Positions 42,230 through 51,116 of a stretch of DNA of 64,000 bases are shown here, in pieces. Source of the DNA: Olsenella sp. Marseille-P4559 (GTDB taxonomy: Bacteria > Actinomycetota > Coriobacteriia > Coriobacteriales > Atopobiaceae); the NCBI RefSeq assembly GCF_900605015.1, contig NZ_LR027575.1, positions 116,690-180,689 of the forward strand. Reading direction: 5' to 3'. The notes under the pieces are model-generated. The model did not search any database, was not told the DNA's origin, and was given only the letters and a program-made list of their open reading frames with translations. The stretch's first letter is position 1. Every line of letters starts with the position of its first letter. The translations under genes and the position numbers were made by a program.

Positions 42230-43504
42230 ATGGACATTGTTGTCAGCACCATAGTGGGCTTTTTCCAAGAATTCATGAGCCTGGGAGCCACCGTCCTGCT
42301 CCCTGTCGTAATCGCAATCCTGGGAATCTTCTTCAGAATGAAGCCGTCACAGGCAATTCGTGCTGGCCTCCTCGTGGGCATCGGCTTCCAGGGCGTCGTC
42401 CTGGTCATTAACTTCTTGATGCAGATTATGCAGCCAGTCTTTGACTACTATTCCGCACTCGGGAGTGGCTATGACGTTGCGGAGATTGGCTTTGCGGCAC
42501 TTGGCGGAGCCTCTTGGACCGCGCCGTATGCCGTCTTTGTCATCCCAGCTATCATCATTGTCAACATCCTGCTTATTCGAGCCAAGAAGACCAACGTCCT
42601 CAACGTCGACATCTGGAACTTCATGCACTTCCTGGTTCCCGGTGCGCTTGCGTGGGTCCTCTTTGACAACGCGCTCATAGGTTTTCTGGTGACACTTGCG
42701 CTTTCCGTTGTTGACCTCTTTGCCGCTGAGAAGATCGCACCCTCTTGGGCGGATTACTACGGCCTTGACGGCACCGCGTGCACCTGCCTCGGCTATGTTG
42801 TCTACGAGTACCCCATGAGCTGGCTTATCAATAGAATCATCGATCACATCCCCGGTCTGAATAAGATTGACCTCAACCTCGACAAGCTTGCCTCGAAGAT
42901 CGGCATCCTTGGTGACCCCGCTATCATCGGCCTCTTCGTAGGCCTGTTCCTTGGCCTCATGACCCAGCAGGACATTCCTGGCATTATTACCCTCATGGCT
43001 GGCATGGCCGGCGTTCTCGTGCTCATCCCGCGCATGGTCTCCATCATGATGGAGGGGCTGACTCCCATTGGGGCAGGGGCTAGCGAATTTGCCCGCAAGC
43101 ACCTCACCGCTGATACCACCCTCTATGTTGGCATGGATATCGCCCTTGCCCTTGGCGACTTAACCTGCCTTACGTGCACGGCCATTATGATTCCCATCAC
43201 CGTTGGCCTGTCTTTCCTCGTCCCCGACATGCGCTTCTTCCCGGCCGCGATTCTGGCAGAGGTCTGCTATGTGGCTCCTATGGCTGTCCTTGCAAGTAAG
43301 GGCAACGTGTTCAGGACTCTTATCTGCATGACCGTCTTCATGTACCTCATGCTGTTCTTTGCAAACATGTTCGCCGGCTACGCAACCCTTATGCTCAACG
43401 CCTGTGGGGTCGACTTTGGTGGAGGTCTCGTAACGGCATCTCACTTTGGCTATAACCCGGGCTGCCTGGTTGTTGAGTTCATTGCTCGTGCCATGGGCAT
43501 CTAG
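42230..43504 (+). CDS. gatC: PTS EIIC, galactitol type
   Basis: The 424-residue membrane permease has about ten hydrophobic helices, starts MDIVVSTIVGFFQEFMSLGA and contains IGDPAIIGLFVGLFLGL-type segments, matching the GatC family. It moves and phosphorylates galactitol or a related polyol together with GatB. Its ribosome site is AGAAGGAG. Confidence 0.9.
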   Translation: MDIVVSTIVGFFQEFMSLGATVLLPVVIAILGIFFRMKPSQAIRAGLLVGIGFQGVVLVINFLMQIMQPVFDYYSALGSGYDVAEIGFAALGGASWTAPYAVFVIPAIIIVNILLIRAKKTNVLNVDIWNFMHFLVPGALAWVLFDNALIGFLVTLALSVVDLFAAEKIAPSWADYYGLDGTACTCLGYVVYEYPMSWLINRIIDHIPGLNKIDLNLDKLASKIGILGDPAIIGLFVGLFLGLMTQQDIPGIITLMAGMAGVLVLIPRMVSIMMEGLTPIGAGASEFARKHLTADTTLYVGMDIALALGDLTCLTCTAIMIPITVGLSFLVPDMRFFPAAILAEVCYVAPMAVLASKGNVFRTLICMTVFMYLMLFFANMFAGYATLMLNACGVDFGGGLVTASHFGYNPGCLVVEFIARAMGI

Positions 43505-43544
43505 TCAACCTTGCCCCTGAGTGTTGAAAGTGTAGGAGATTCAG

Positions 43545-44021
43545 ATGGTTACCCAGAGCATCGATACCGCTGCGTGTGAGGCGGGTGGAAAGCTGTTTGT
43601 AGCTCTCCAAGGGTCCGCCTCTACGAGCGAAGAAGCAATCAGGATTTGTGCCCGCGCGCTCCAGGTTTACGGTTGCGTCACCGAGAAGTTTGCAGATGAC
43701 TGTCTCGACCGCGAGAAGGTCTTTCCAACGGGAATCTGCTGCGAGACGTCCGTAGCGCTTCCGCACTGCCAGTCTAATGCCATTTGCCGTGATGCCCTTT
43801 GTTACCTGCGCCTCGACGAGCCTGTGAGCTTCTACAGGATGGATGGCCCAGAAGATGCGGTTATGACGCGCCACGTCTTCAATCTGGCCATCGCGCCTGG
43901 TCAGCATCTCGAATTCCTCACCAAGACCATCCGGCTGCTACAGGATAATACAGTTCTTGATGGGTTTACGACCATGACAAGTAGCCAGATTGCAGCTTAT
44001 CTTTCAGAGCACCTAGCTTAG
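43545..44021 (+). CDS. gatA: PTS EIIA, fructose/galactitol type
   Basis: The 158-residue EIIA-2 domain protein has the active histidine in TSVALPHCQSN. It receives phosphate from HPr. It lies after EIIC and before the PRD regulator with GTAGGAG upstream, completing the A, B and C set of the system in separate genes. Confidence 0.88.
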   Translation: MVTQSIDTAACEAGGKLFVALQGSASTSEEAIRICARALQVYGCVTEKFADDCLDREKVFPTGICCETSVALPHCQSNAICRDALCYLRLDEPVSFYRMDGPEDAVMTRHVFNLAIAPGQHLEFLTKTIRLLQDNTVLDGFTTMTSSQIAAYLSEHLA

Positions 44022-44041
44022 GAAGGGAGGCGGTATCCGCA

Positions 44042-46138
44042 ATGAAGGAGCGTACTGCCGAGATTCTGTATCGTGTCGCCAACAACCCACGCCACGCTTT
44101 GAGGCTTTCGGTTTTGATGAGCGATTACCACATCTCGGAGAAGACGTTACGGGCGGATATCGCCTCCATAATCAAATTTGCAAGCCAAGACGGCGAGAGC
44201 CTCGTTGAGCTGACTGGACACCACATTCGGGTATGCGAACCCGCCTCTGCAAACTCTCAGACTCTCAGGACCATGCTGCATAGCATGGACCTTTACGAAT
44301 ACCACCTTTCACCCGATGAGAGACAATGCCTTATCGCGGTCGAATTACTGCAGCTCAAACCGGGCGAGTGGCTAACGGTGCAGGCAATCGCTGACGAATT
44401 CTATTGCTCCCACAATACGGTCACAACAGACGTGAAGGAGACGGGCGCATTTCTTGAGAGGTGTGGAATAAGGCTTGTGGGAAAGAGCAGCTTTGGGCTG
44501 CGTGTCGAGGCAAGCGACGAGCAGCGCAAGGACTTTCTGATTGGTGCCTTCTCGCACATCCTCGCCAAGCGCCTTTGCCCGGACAGCTACTTCCTCGACG
44601 TTCTTGAGGGTCACCTGCGGTTTGACATCCATCTAAATGATGTCGACAGGAGCGTACGAGCCTTCCTGCGCTCCACCAACTCCTATATCACGATGGACGC
44701 TGAGCACGAGATAGCTGCGACTCTAGTTGTCTTGCTCAACGAGCCGGAGGGCTTCTCTTATGAGGATGCGGGAGCATCAGATGATTTTGATCAAATAGGG
44801 AACCTGGTCAAAGTCGTTGCTATGGATATGGGGATACGCCTTGATGCAGACAGAATCTTTGGTATCGAGCGGTCCATCCTCAGCCGGGATATGACTCCAC
44901 AATTAAGGCGGTTCGATGACTTCGACCTCTACTGCACAATCTCCCACTTCTTGATGCAAGTGGGAAAAGACCTGGAAGTCGACCTTCAGGGTGACGACCT
45001 TCTGGTCGAAGCGCTTTTCTCTCATATCAAGGGGTCTTCTCGTTGGGATGCCGATGGCTTCGAGCTTGATGTCTCTGGTGAAAAGGATGGTACGAGCGAA
45101 CTCGTGAATCGGGTCGACCGTGCTTGCGCTCCGCATTTCCACATCATCGAGGACTATCTATGCAGGTCTCTTGGGAAGGGCATGCGAGACTCGATTGTCA
45201 TCCATGTGTGCGCGGCACTGTATCGATACGAAAGTAACGTTCGCGTGTGCAACGTCCTTATTGCGTGTCCGAACTCCGCCGCCACGGGGAGATATCTTGA
45301 TGCTCAGATAAAAGCCTATTTCAAATTCAATGTTCTCGGTATTGCTACATGCAGGGAAGTCGAGGAGGGCAGTTGTAGACTAAACAACGTTGACTTTGTG
45401 ATTTCGACCGTCCCCATCGACACAGATAGGGTGCGCGTGGTCAACGTGAGCCCGGTGCTTTCGGTAGAGGACATCAACGAGATTCAGGAGCTTGCGTTTA
45501 AGCTTAGCCGCGCGAAAGTCGTTCCCCAAACAATCGACAACACTCTCGTGGCACGTCTTAGTGATATTTACCATGAGGGAAATGCCAATAAGGTGGCATT
45601 TCTCGACTGCGAACTGAGCAGGATTCTCATGGAAGTCGAGCAGGTAGAAGGTAAGACTAAACGAGACTCAATTCTCATTTCCAATCTCAGGGATAACTTC
45701 ATTCAGATAGAAAATGGTTCGCTGGGCTGGAAAGATGCAATTAGGAAGGTCTCTTCACCGCTCCTTGAGGCGGGGTATGTTACAGAGAACTACGTTGAGA
45801 AGGCCATTACGAACGTCGAGGAGTACGGAAGCTACATCATTATCAGCCAGGGAATCGCACTGGCGCATGCCGCAAGCTGGGACGGGGCGCTCAAGAACGG
45901 GCTTGGCCTGCTTGTGTGCAAGGGCGGAATTCGTTTTTTCGAGGGCGAGGAAGTCGACCTGATGTTCTTCTCTGCGCAGTTTGATGGCGAGCACTACTTA
46001 GCAATGTTTCGTGAAATCAACAAGCTTGGCAGCGACACAAGGGGTTTTGAGCGCCTGCGTGCGTCAATGAGTGCTGAAGAGGTCCTTCGAAATCTTACTG
46101 AGATTCTCTCCGACTACTCCAAGTCATCCAACAGGTAA
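44042..46138 (+). CDS. BglG/MtlR-type PRD transcriptional regulator
   Basis: The 698-residue protein has N-terminal helix-turn-helix domains (VLMSDYHISEKTLRADIASI; TVQAIADEFYCSHNTVTTDV), two PRD regions in the middle, a GatB-like EIIB domain (VLIACPNSAATGRYLDAQIK) and an EIIA-2-like C-terminus (SQGIALAHAASW with a histidine). Such activators are tuned by PTS phosphorylation. It sits inside the galactitol-type operon and most likely controls it in response to the EIIA/EIIB state. Confidence 0.9.
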   Translation: MKERTAEILYRVANNPRHALRLSVLMSDYHISEKTLRADIASIIKFASQDGESLVELTGHHIRVCEPASANSQTLRTMLHSMDLYEYHLSPDERQCLIAVELLQLKPGEWLTVQAIADEFYCSHNTVTTDVKETGAFLERCGIRLVGKSSFGLRVEASDEQRKDFLIGAFSHILAKRLCPDSYFLDVLEGHLRFDIHLNDVDRSVRAFLRSTNSYITMDAEHEIAATLVVLLNEPEGFSYEDAGASDDFDQIGNLVKVVAMDMGIRLDADRIFGIERSILSRDMTPQLRRFDDFDLYCTISHFLMQVGKDLEVDLQGDDLLVEALFSHIKGSSRWDADGFELDVSGEKDGTSELVNRVDRACAPHFHIIEDYLCRSLGKGMRDSIVIHVCAALYRYESNVRVCNVLIACPNSAATGRYLDAQIKAYFKFNVLGIATCREVEEGSCRLNNVDFVISTVPIDTDRVRVVNVSPVLSVEDINEIQELAFKLSRAKVVPQTIDNTLVARLSDIYHEGNANKVAFLDCELSRILMEVEQVEGKTKRDSILISNLRDNFIQIENGSLGWKDAIRKVSSPLLEAGYVTENYVEKAITNVEEYGSYIIISQGIALAHAASWDGALKNGLGLLVCKGGIRFFEGEEVDLMFFSAQFDGEHYLAMFREINKLGSDTRGFERLRASMSAEEVLRNLTEILSDYSKSSNR

Positions 46139-46227
46139 CGTCTGCGGCTGTCTGGCCGTTTCAATACCCAAGCAATAGCCATGCGGTTCCACGCAAGTGG
46201 AACCAGCAGAATTGGAAGTGACGCCCC

Positions 46228-47160
46228 ATGATTACCACGGTCACGCTTAATGCGTCAATCGACAAGGCGTATCGCATTAACATGCCCTTGACCAAGGGTA
46301 CTGTGATGCGAGTTGCTGAATGCGAGGACTCTGCAGGTGGAAAGGGCCTCAATGTCGCCAGGGCTATCGCAGCCAATGGCGAGCCAGTTCTTGCCACAGG
46401 CTTTGTCGGTGGCAACAATGGGCACTACCTCTGTGAGCTGGTTGCCAGGGATGGCATAAGGGAACGCTTTGTCCGAGTGAGGAACGAGACGCGCTGCTGC
46501 ATCAACGTGCTGGAGCCAGGTGGGGGCTCGACGGAGTTCCTCGAACCAGGCAGACCAGTCGATAGGGCCGAGCTTGAAGATATGATGAGTACTCTTCTTG
46601 AGCTCGCAAACCAGTCTGACGTTGTCACCATGAGTGGAAGCGTTCCGGTAGGTGCTGGCACCGACGTGTACCAGAGACTGGTGCGGCTTGTTCGCGAAGC
46701 GGGGAAGCCCGTGATACTTGACACTTCCGGCGATTACCTCATGCAGGGCATACGTGCGCTTCCAACCATGGTGAAGCCAAACATTGACGAGATCGGCCAG
46801 CTCCTGAATCGAAAGATCGAGGGCATTGACGAGGTCGTGAGCGCAGCACGGGAGCTCCATGAGCGTGGCGTGGAGATAGTCGTTGTATCCCTTGGCGCTG
46901 CGGGGGCGATTATGGCGTGTGACGAGGGTATCTTCCGTGGGTATGCGCCAAAAATCCAGGCGATAAACCCCGTGGGCGCAGGTGACACTATGGTGGGCTC
47001 TTTTGCGGTTGCCATAGCTCGTGGGATGAAAGGTTCTGAGAGCCTACGCTTTGCCATGAGCTGCGCATCTGCTAGCTGCCTTTCTCCGCATACTGGGCGA
47101 TTCGACACCCAAGTTGCTGACGACCTTTTCAAAAAGACGGCTGTTGAGATAATCGCGTAG
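46228..47160 (+). CDS. PfkB-family hexose-phosphate kinase (LacC/FruK-like)
   Basis: This 310-residue kinase has the family starts VTLNASIDKAYRI and GGKGLNVARAIA and the C-terminal NPVGAGDTMVGSFA with the catalytic aspartate. LacC and FruK phosphorylate tagatose 6-phosphate or fructose 1-phosphate. After GatD in this operon, a tagatose-6-phosphate kinase is the best fit. No tagatose-bisphosphate aldolase gene is in the window, so the last step must come from elsewhere. The ribosome site is weak (TTGGAAG). Confidence 0.88.
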   Translation: MITTVTLNASIDKAYRINMPLTKGTVMRVAECEDSAGGKGLNVARAIAANGEPVLATGFVGGNNGHYLCELVARDGIRERFVRVRNETRCCINVLEPGGGSTEFLEPGRPVDRAELEDMMSTLLELANQSDVVTMSGSVPVGAGTDVYQRLVRLVREAGKPVILDTSGDYLMQGIRALPTMVKPNIDEIGQLLNRKIEGIDEVVSAARELHERGVEIVVVSLGAAGAIMACDEGIFRGYAPKIQAINPVGAGDTMVGSFAVAIARGMKGSESLRFAMSCASASCLSPHTGRFDTQVADDLFKKTAVEIIA

Positions 47161-47223
47161 ATATTGTGACCTGTGGGCTTCGGGAATCTCCAGCAAATTG
47201 TTAGATCTTTTTGGAGGACACGC

Positions 47224-48102
47224 ATGGAGTGCACTATCAATTCTGATCAGATGTCAGTCGGTCTCACCTCGCTTGGTGGCACGCTTACGTCTATCAAGGA
47301 CGTCTCCGGCTTGGAGTATCTCTGGCAACCAGACCCTGATGTATGGAGTGGGCAGGCGCCCATCGTGTTTCCCATATGTGGAGGGCTGAGAAACGATAAG
47401 GCCGTGACCAGGGAGGGATATCCCATCAGACTCAAGCGCCATGGCTTTGCACGCAAGATGCAATTCGAGCTCGCTGACAGCCGGGAAGACTCGGCTAGTT
47501 TCGTGTTGAGGTCTGATGAATCGACCCTCGCGCAGTATCCGTTCAAGTTTGAGCTAGCTGCGGAATACCAGGTGCACGCCCGGGTACTTGACGTGACCTA
47601 TCGGGTGACCAATGCGGACGTAAAGCCGATGCCGTTCTTTGTGGGTGGACATCCCGCGTTTCGCTGTCCACTGTGTGATGAAGATGCATATGGTGACTAC
47701 ACCATTGAGTTCGAGCGCAACGAGACCGACGTTTGCACGCCGGTACCATCTACGGGGCTTATCGATGTTGCCCACAGGAACATGGCGCCTCAGGAGGGCA
47801 AAGTCCTGCATCTGTCGCATCAGCTTTTCGATTATGCCGAGACGATTTACGACTGCCTTGCGAGTCGTCGTGTGACGTTCTCTCGTGGCGGCAAGGCTCC
47901 TGGCCTGCAGGTTTCCTCCCCCCAGATGCCATACCTTATCGTGTGGTCAAAGCCCAACGCAGACTTTGTGGCCATTGAGCCTTGGAGTGGCCTGTCGACC
48001 TGCTCCGATGAGGATGACATTTTCGAGCACAAGCGTGGGTGCCTGGTTTGCAATCCCGGTGAGACAATCGAGAGGGGCTTCTCGATTGAACTGTTGCAAT
48101 AG
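47224..48102 (+). CDS. Aldose 1-epimerase family protein (LacX-like)
   Basis: The 292-residue protein resembles galactose mutarotase relatives of the LacX/YeaD group: GGTLTSIKDVSGLEYLWQPD, VFPICGGLRNDK, RHGFARKM, and MPFFVGGHPAFRCPL with a conserved histidine. It would interconvert anomers of a sugar or sugar phosphate in the galactitol/tagatose route. TTGGAGG precedes the ATG. It is the last gene of the operon. Confidence 0.85.
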   Translation: MECTINSDQMSVGLTSLGGTLTSIKDVSGLEYLWQPDPDVWSGQAPIVFPICGGLRNDKAVTREGYPIRLKRHGFARKMQFELADSREDSASFVLRSDESTLAQYPFKFELAAEYQVHARVLDVTYRVTNADVKPMPFFVGGHPAFRCPLCDEDAYGDYTIEFERNETDVCTPVPSTGLIDVAHRNMAPQEGKVLHLSHQLFDYAETIYDCLASRRVTFSRGGKAPGLQVSSPQMPYLIVWSKPNADFVAIEPWSGLSTCSDEDDIFEHKRGCLVCNPGETIERGFSIELLQ

Positions 48103-48260
48103 AGACTGACCTGCTATATCCCGTGTAAGTGACGCGCGAGGCTGGGGCATTTGATGTGCGCCGGCCTCGGTGCTTTCTGGACAAAACTCTCTGCACTTCC
48201 TCCGGGGAGTCACGGGCCAAAAAGACCGAGCGTCTTTGTGTTCTCTCGAGTTGCAGCATG

Positions 48261-48286
48261 GTAAGATATCCTACAAGATATCTTAC
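48261..48286. promoter_or_regulatory. Operator palindrome before the MazE-like gene
   Basis: GTAAGATATC and GATATCTTAC are perfect 10-base arms around six bases, ending 16 bases before the antitoxin ATG. This is the usual place for autoregulation by an antitoxin. Confidence 0.65.
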
Positions 48287-48302
48287 TGTTGGAGGTGGCG
48301 CA

Positions 48303-48602
48303 ATGCAGGTTGCTGAGGAGCGCGAGGCAAAGCTCTGCGCATGGGGCGCATCCAAAGCGGTGCGCATTCCCAAGGCAGTTTGCGACTCGCTGCGGCTTGC
48401 TGTGGGGTCCAATCTAAGTATCAGTTGCGGGACGGACGAAAACGGCCCCTTCATCCTGCTGCGTCCCGTCGACGAGAACCACAGGAGCTATTGCGACGCT
48501 CCGTACGTGTCAATCGACTCTCTCTTTAGGGGGCATTCGGACGTTTCCCAGCCCACTGAGGTGGATTGGGGCGAGGCCGTTGGTGGGGAGGTTGTGGAGT
48601 GA
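48303..48602 (+). CDS. AbrB/MazE-type antitoxin
   Basis: The 99-residue protein begins MQVAEEREAKLCAWGASKAV, then RIPKAVCDSLRLAVGS, an AbrB-like swapped-hairpin DNA-binding pattern, and has an acidic C-terminal tail that would neutralise the toxin. GGAGGTGG is the ribosome site. It overlaps the toxin gene by four bases and has an operator palindrome upstream, the standard layout of a type II toxin-antitoxin operon. Confidence 0.8.
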   Translation: MQVAEEREAKLCAWGASKAVRIPKAVCDSLRLAVGSNLSISCGTDENGPFILLRPVDENHRSYCDAPYVSIDSLFRGHSDVSQPTEVDWGEAVGGEVVE

Positions 48603-48931
48603 ACAACCTCGAACAGGGAGATATCGTCCAGGTGGACTTTTCTCCGGCCTTCGGGCATGAGCCCGCCAAGAGTCGCCCGGCCGTCGTGGTAAGCGGGTAT
48701 GGCTTCAACAGTTGCTCGAGCATGACTGCGCTTGTGCCCATCACAACGACAAGCAATGGATACCCCCTGCACATAGACATGGGGGAGAGTCCCGTGAGGG
48801 GCTATGCATGCGTGGAGCAGCTTCGTTGCCTTGACCTCTCGGCTCGTGGGTACCAGTTCGTTGGGGTTGCCAGCCGTGATGTCATGCTCAACATACTGTC
48901 CGCTATCAGGGGAATGCTCGAGCTGAGATAG
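48599..48931 (+). CDS. MazF/PemK-type toxin (mRNA interferase)
   Basis: The 110-residue protein has the PemK/MazF pattern: LEQGDIVQVDFSPAFGHEPA, KSRPAVVVSG, TALVPITTTSNGYPLHI and EQLRCLDLSARG. MazF toxins cut mRNA at short sequences. The GTG start at 48599 overlaps the antitoxin stop. All the expected segments are present, so it is probably functional. Confidence 0.87.
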   Translation: MNNLEQGDIVQVDFSPAFGHEPAKSRPAVVVSGYGFNSCSSMTALVPITTTSNGYPLHIDMGESPVRGYACVEQLRCLDLSARGYQFVGVASRDVMLNILSAIRGMLELR

Positions 48932-49070
48932 TTCCGGCCCCTCTCGTCCCCCTCCGTTTGTGGTTTAGCTGAGGCGGATGGGCTTGCCATGCATCGTTTG
49001 CCTTTCTTGGGGCAAGCTACCTCAGTTACACACATGCCGCCCCAAGTGGCAGGATTCTAGGGGGATTGCT

Positions 49071-50870
49071 TTGGCTGCTCGACCAACTGACAAGAACGAC
49101 CGTGCGACCATACATCGCACGCTGCACTACTTCTGGGGGGTCACGCGTCAGAAGACGGGCGCCTTCGTGCTCTCCATCGTGAGTTCGGTGGGTTACATCG
49201 CGCTGCTCACCTTTGCCAACACCTACGTCATGGGCCTCATCGTCGATCGCGTGCAGGCCTCGCCCGTCCCTGCCGAGGAGGTGCTTCCAGTCTTTGGGCC
49301 ATACGTCATTGCGCTTCTCGTAGTGAATGCCGTGGGCCAGGCGCTCTCCAAGCTTCAGGACTACTCGGTCTACAAGCTGGAGATCAACGGTGACTACCAG
49401 CTCTCGCGCCTGTGCTTCGATACGCTCTCAAACCAGTCGATGACCTTCCACAACAGCCGCTTTGGCGGTAGCTTGGTGAGCCAGACGTCGCGCTTCGTCT
49501 CGGGGTACTCCGGTCTTGTGGATGTCCTTACGTACTCGCTGTGGCCGACGCTTGCCTCCATCGTGCTGACGGTTGGGATCCTCGCCCCCGTGGCGCCGCT
49601 TTTCGTGGTCGTACTCATGGTGATGCTCATCCTTTACGTGGTCATAGCCTATGGCATGTACCGGCGGATCCTTCCCCTCTCGGCAGAGGCCTCCCGTGCG
49701 CAGAACGAGCTTTCCGGCGTGCTCTCTGATGCCGTGACCAACATCCTTGCCGTTAAGACCTACGGTCGCGAGGACTACGAGCGCGGGCTTTTCACCACGG
49801 CGGACCGCGAGGCCATGGCTGCCGAGAACGTCAACATGCGCGCCACCATGCGACGCGGCCTCACGACCTCGGCACTCATCACGGCCATCATGCTCGTGGT
49901 CTCAATCTTTGTGGTTGGCGGCAACGCGTGGTTTGGAATAAGCGCCGGCACGTTGGTCATGATGTTTACCTACACCTACAACCTCACGATGCGCTTCAAC
50001 TACTTCAACTCCATGATGCAGCGCATCAACCGCGCCTTTGGCGATGCTGCCGAGATGACGCGCGTGCTGGACGAGCCTACGCTCGTGGCAGACGATGCGG
50101 ACGCAAAGCCACTCGTGGTTACCGAGGGATGCATCGACTTCGAGAACCTGCGTTTTCGCTACCCCGATGCGCCCCGGGACGACTACGTCTTCGAGGACCT
50201 CAACCTCCGCATTCCCGCAGGCCAGCGTGTTGGCCTGGTGGGACGCTCCGGCTCGGGCAAGACCACGCTCACCAAGCTCTTGCTGCGTCTGGACGACGTC
50301 CAGGAGGGTCGCGTTCTTGTGGACGAGCAGGACGTGAGCCATTGCACCCAGCAGAGCCTGCGCAGGCAGGTGGCCTACGTCCCGCAGGAGGCGCTGCTCT
50401 TCCACCGATCCATACGCGAGAACATCGCCTACGGCAAGCCCGATGCCACAGACGAAGAGATTCGTCGTGCGGCAGAGGAGGCAAACGCGCTCGAGTTCAT
50501 CGAGCGGCTGCCGGACGGGTTTGACACCATGGTGGGCGAGAGGGGCGTCAAGCTCTCTGGCGGCCAGCGGCAGCGCGTGGCCATTGCCCGCGCCATCCTG
50601 GTCAACGCGCCGATCCTGGTGCTCGACGAGGCAACCTCCGCCCTGGACTCCGAGTCCGAGGCGCTTGTGCAGGGTGCGCTCGAGAACCTCATGCGCGGGC
50701 GCACGTCGATTGTGGTTGCGCACCGCCTCTCTACGGTGGCATCGCTTGACCGCATCGTGGTGCTTGCGCATGGCGAGGTCGTCGAGGACGGCACCCATCA
50801 CGAGCTGGTCGAGCGTGGCGGGGAGTACGCAAGCCTCTGGAACCGCCAGACCGGCGGCTTCCTGGAGTAG
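49071..50870 (+). CDS. ABC transporter, fused permease and ATPase
   Basis: The 599-residue half-transporter has an N-terminal six-helix exporter domain (about 40-320) and a C-terminal ATPase with Walker A GRSGSGKTT, Q-loop VPQEALLF, signature LSGGQ, Walker B ILVLDEATSALD and the H-loop AHRLSTV. The type is that of multidrug/lipid exporters (MsbA/LmrA class), working as a homodimer. A TTG start at 49071 is chosen because AGGGGG lies upstream; the frame is open further, to 48978. The substrate is unknown. Confidence 0.88.
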   Translation: MAARPTDKNDRATIHRTLHYFWGVTRQKTGAFVLSIVSSVGYIALLTFANTYVMGLIVDRVQASPVPAEEVLPVFGPYVIALLVVNAVGQALSKLQDYSVYKLEINGDYQLSRLCFDTLSNQSMTFHNSRFGGSLVSQTSRFVSGYSGLVDVLTYSLWPTLASIVLTVGILAPVAPLFVVVLMVMLILYVVIAYGMYRRILPLSAEASRAQNELSGVLSDAVTNILAVKTYGREDYERGLFTTADREAMAAENVNMRATMRRGLTTSALITAIMLVVSIFVVGGNAWFGISAGTLVMMFTYTYNLTMRFNYFNSMMQRINRAFGDAAEMTRVLDEPTLVADDADAKPLVVTEGCIDFENLRFRYPDAPRDDYVFEDLNLRIPAGQRVGLVGRSGSGKTTLTKLLLRLDDVQEGRVLVDEQDVSHCTQQSLRRQVAYVPQEALLFHRSIRENIAYGKPDATDEEIRRAAEEANALEFIERLPDGFDTMVGERGVKLSGGQRQRVAIARAILVNAPILVLDEATSALDSESEALVQGALENLMRGRTSIVVAHRLSTVASLDRIVVLAHGEVVEDGTHHELVERGGEYASLWNRQTGGFLE

Positions 50871-50917
50871 AGAAGGGCGACACAGCGCGACTTGCGCCCC
50901 GGCCCCGTATGAACGCC

Positions 50918-50947
50918 CCGGCCTCGCATTCCTTGGTGCGAGGCCGG
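50918..50947 (+). terminator. Terminator of the ABC transporter gene
   Basis: CCGGCCTCGCA (50918-50928) pairs perfectly with TGCGAGGCCGG (50937-50947) around an 8-base loop, 47 bases after the stop. The following T content is modest. Confidence 0.6.
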
Positions 50948-51001
50948 AGCGCTTTACTCTAGGCCGACGCCAGCAGCTTTGCTCCTCTTGTTCTGCCAGG
51001 C

Positions 51002-51055
51002 GATAACTGATGAAAAATGTTATCAATTACATTATTATCTGTACAAAAATGTAAT
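51002..51055. promoter_or_regulatory. AT-rich promoter region with two dyads before the second DUF4143 gene
   Basis: GATAAC/GTTATC (51002-51024) and ATTACATT/AATGTAAT (51026-51055) are two adjacent perfect dyads in a strongly AT-rich stretch about 60 bases upstream of the ATPase start. They are likely operators; they are unlike the 22-bp repeats before the other DUF4143 gene. Confidence 0.45.
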
Positions 51056-51116
51056 TTAGAACACTTTTCGCAACTTAATGCTATCCTCTTAGGTAATAAC
51101 GTAGGAGGAGGCCGTA

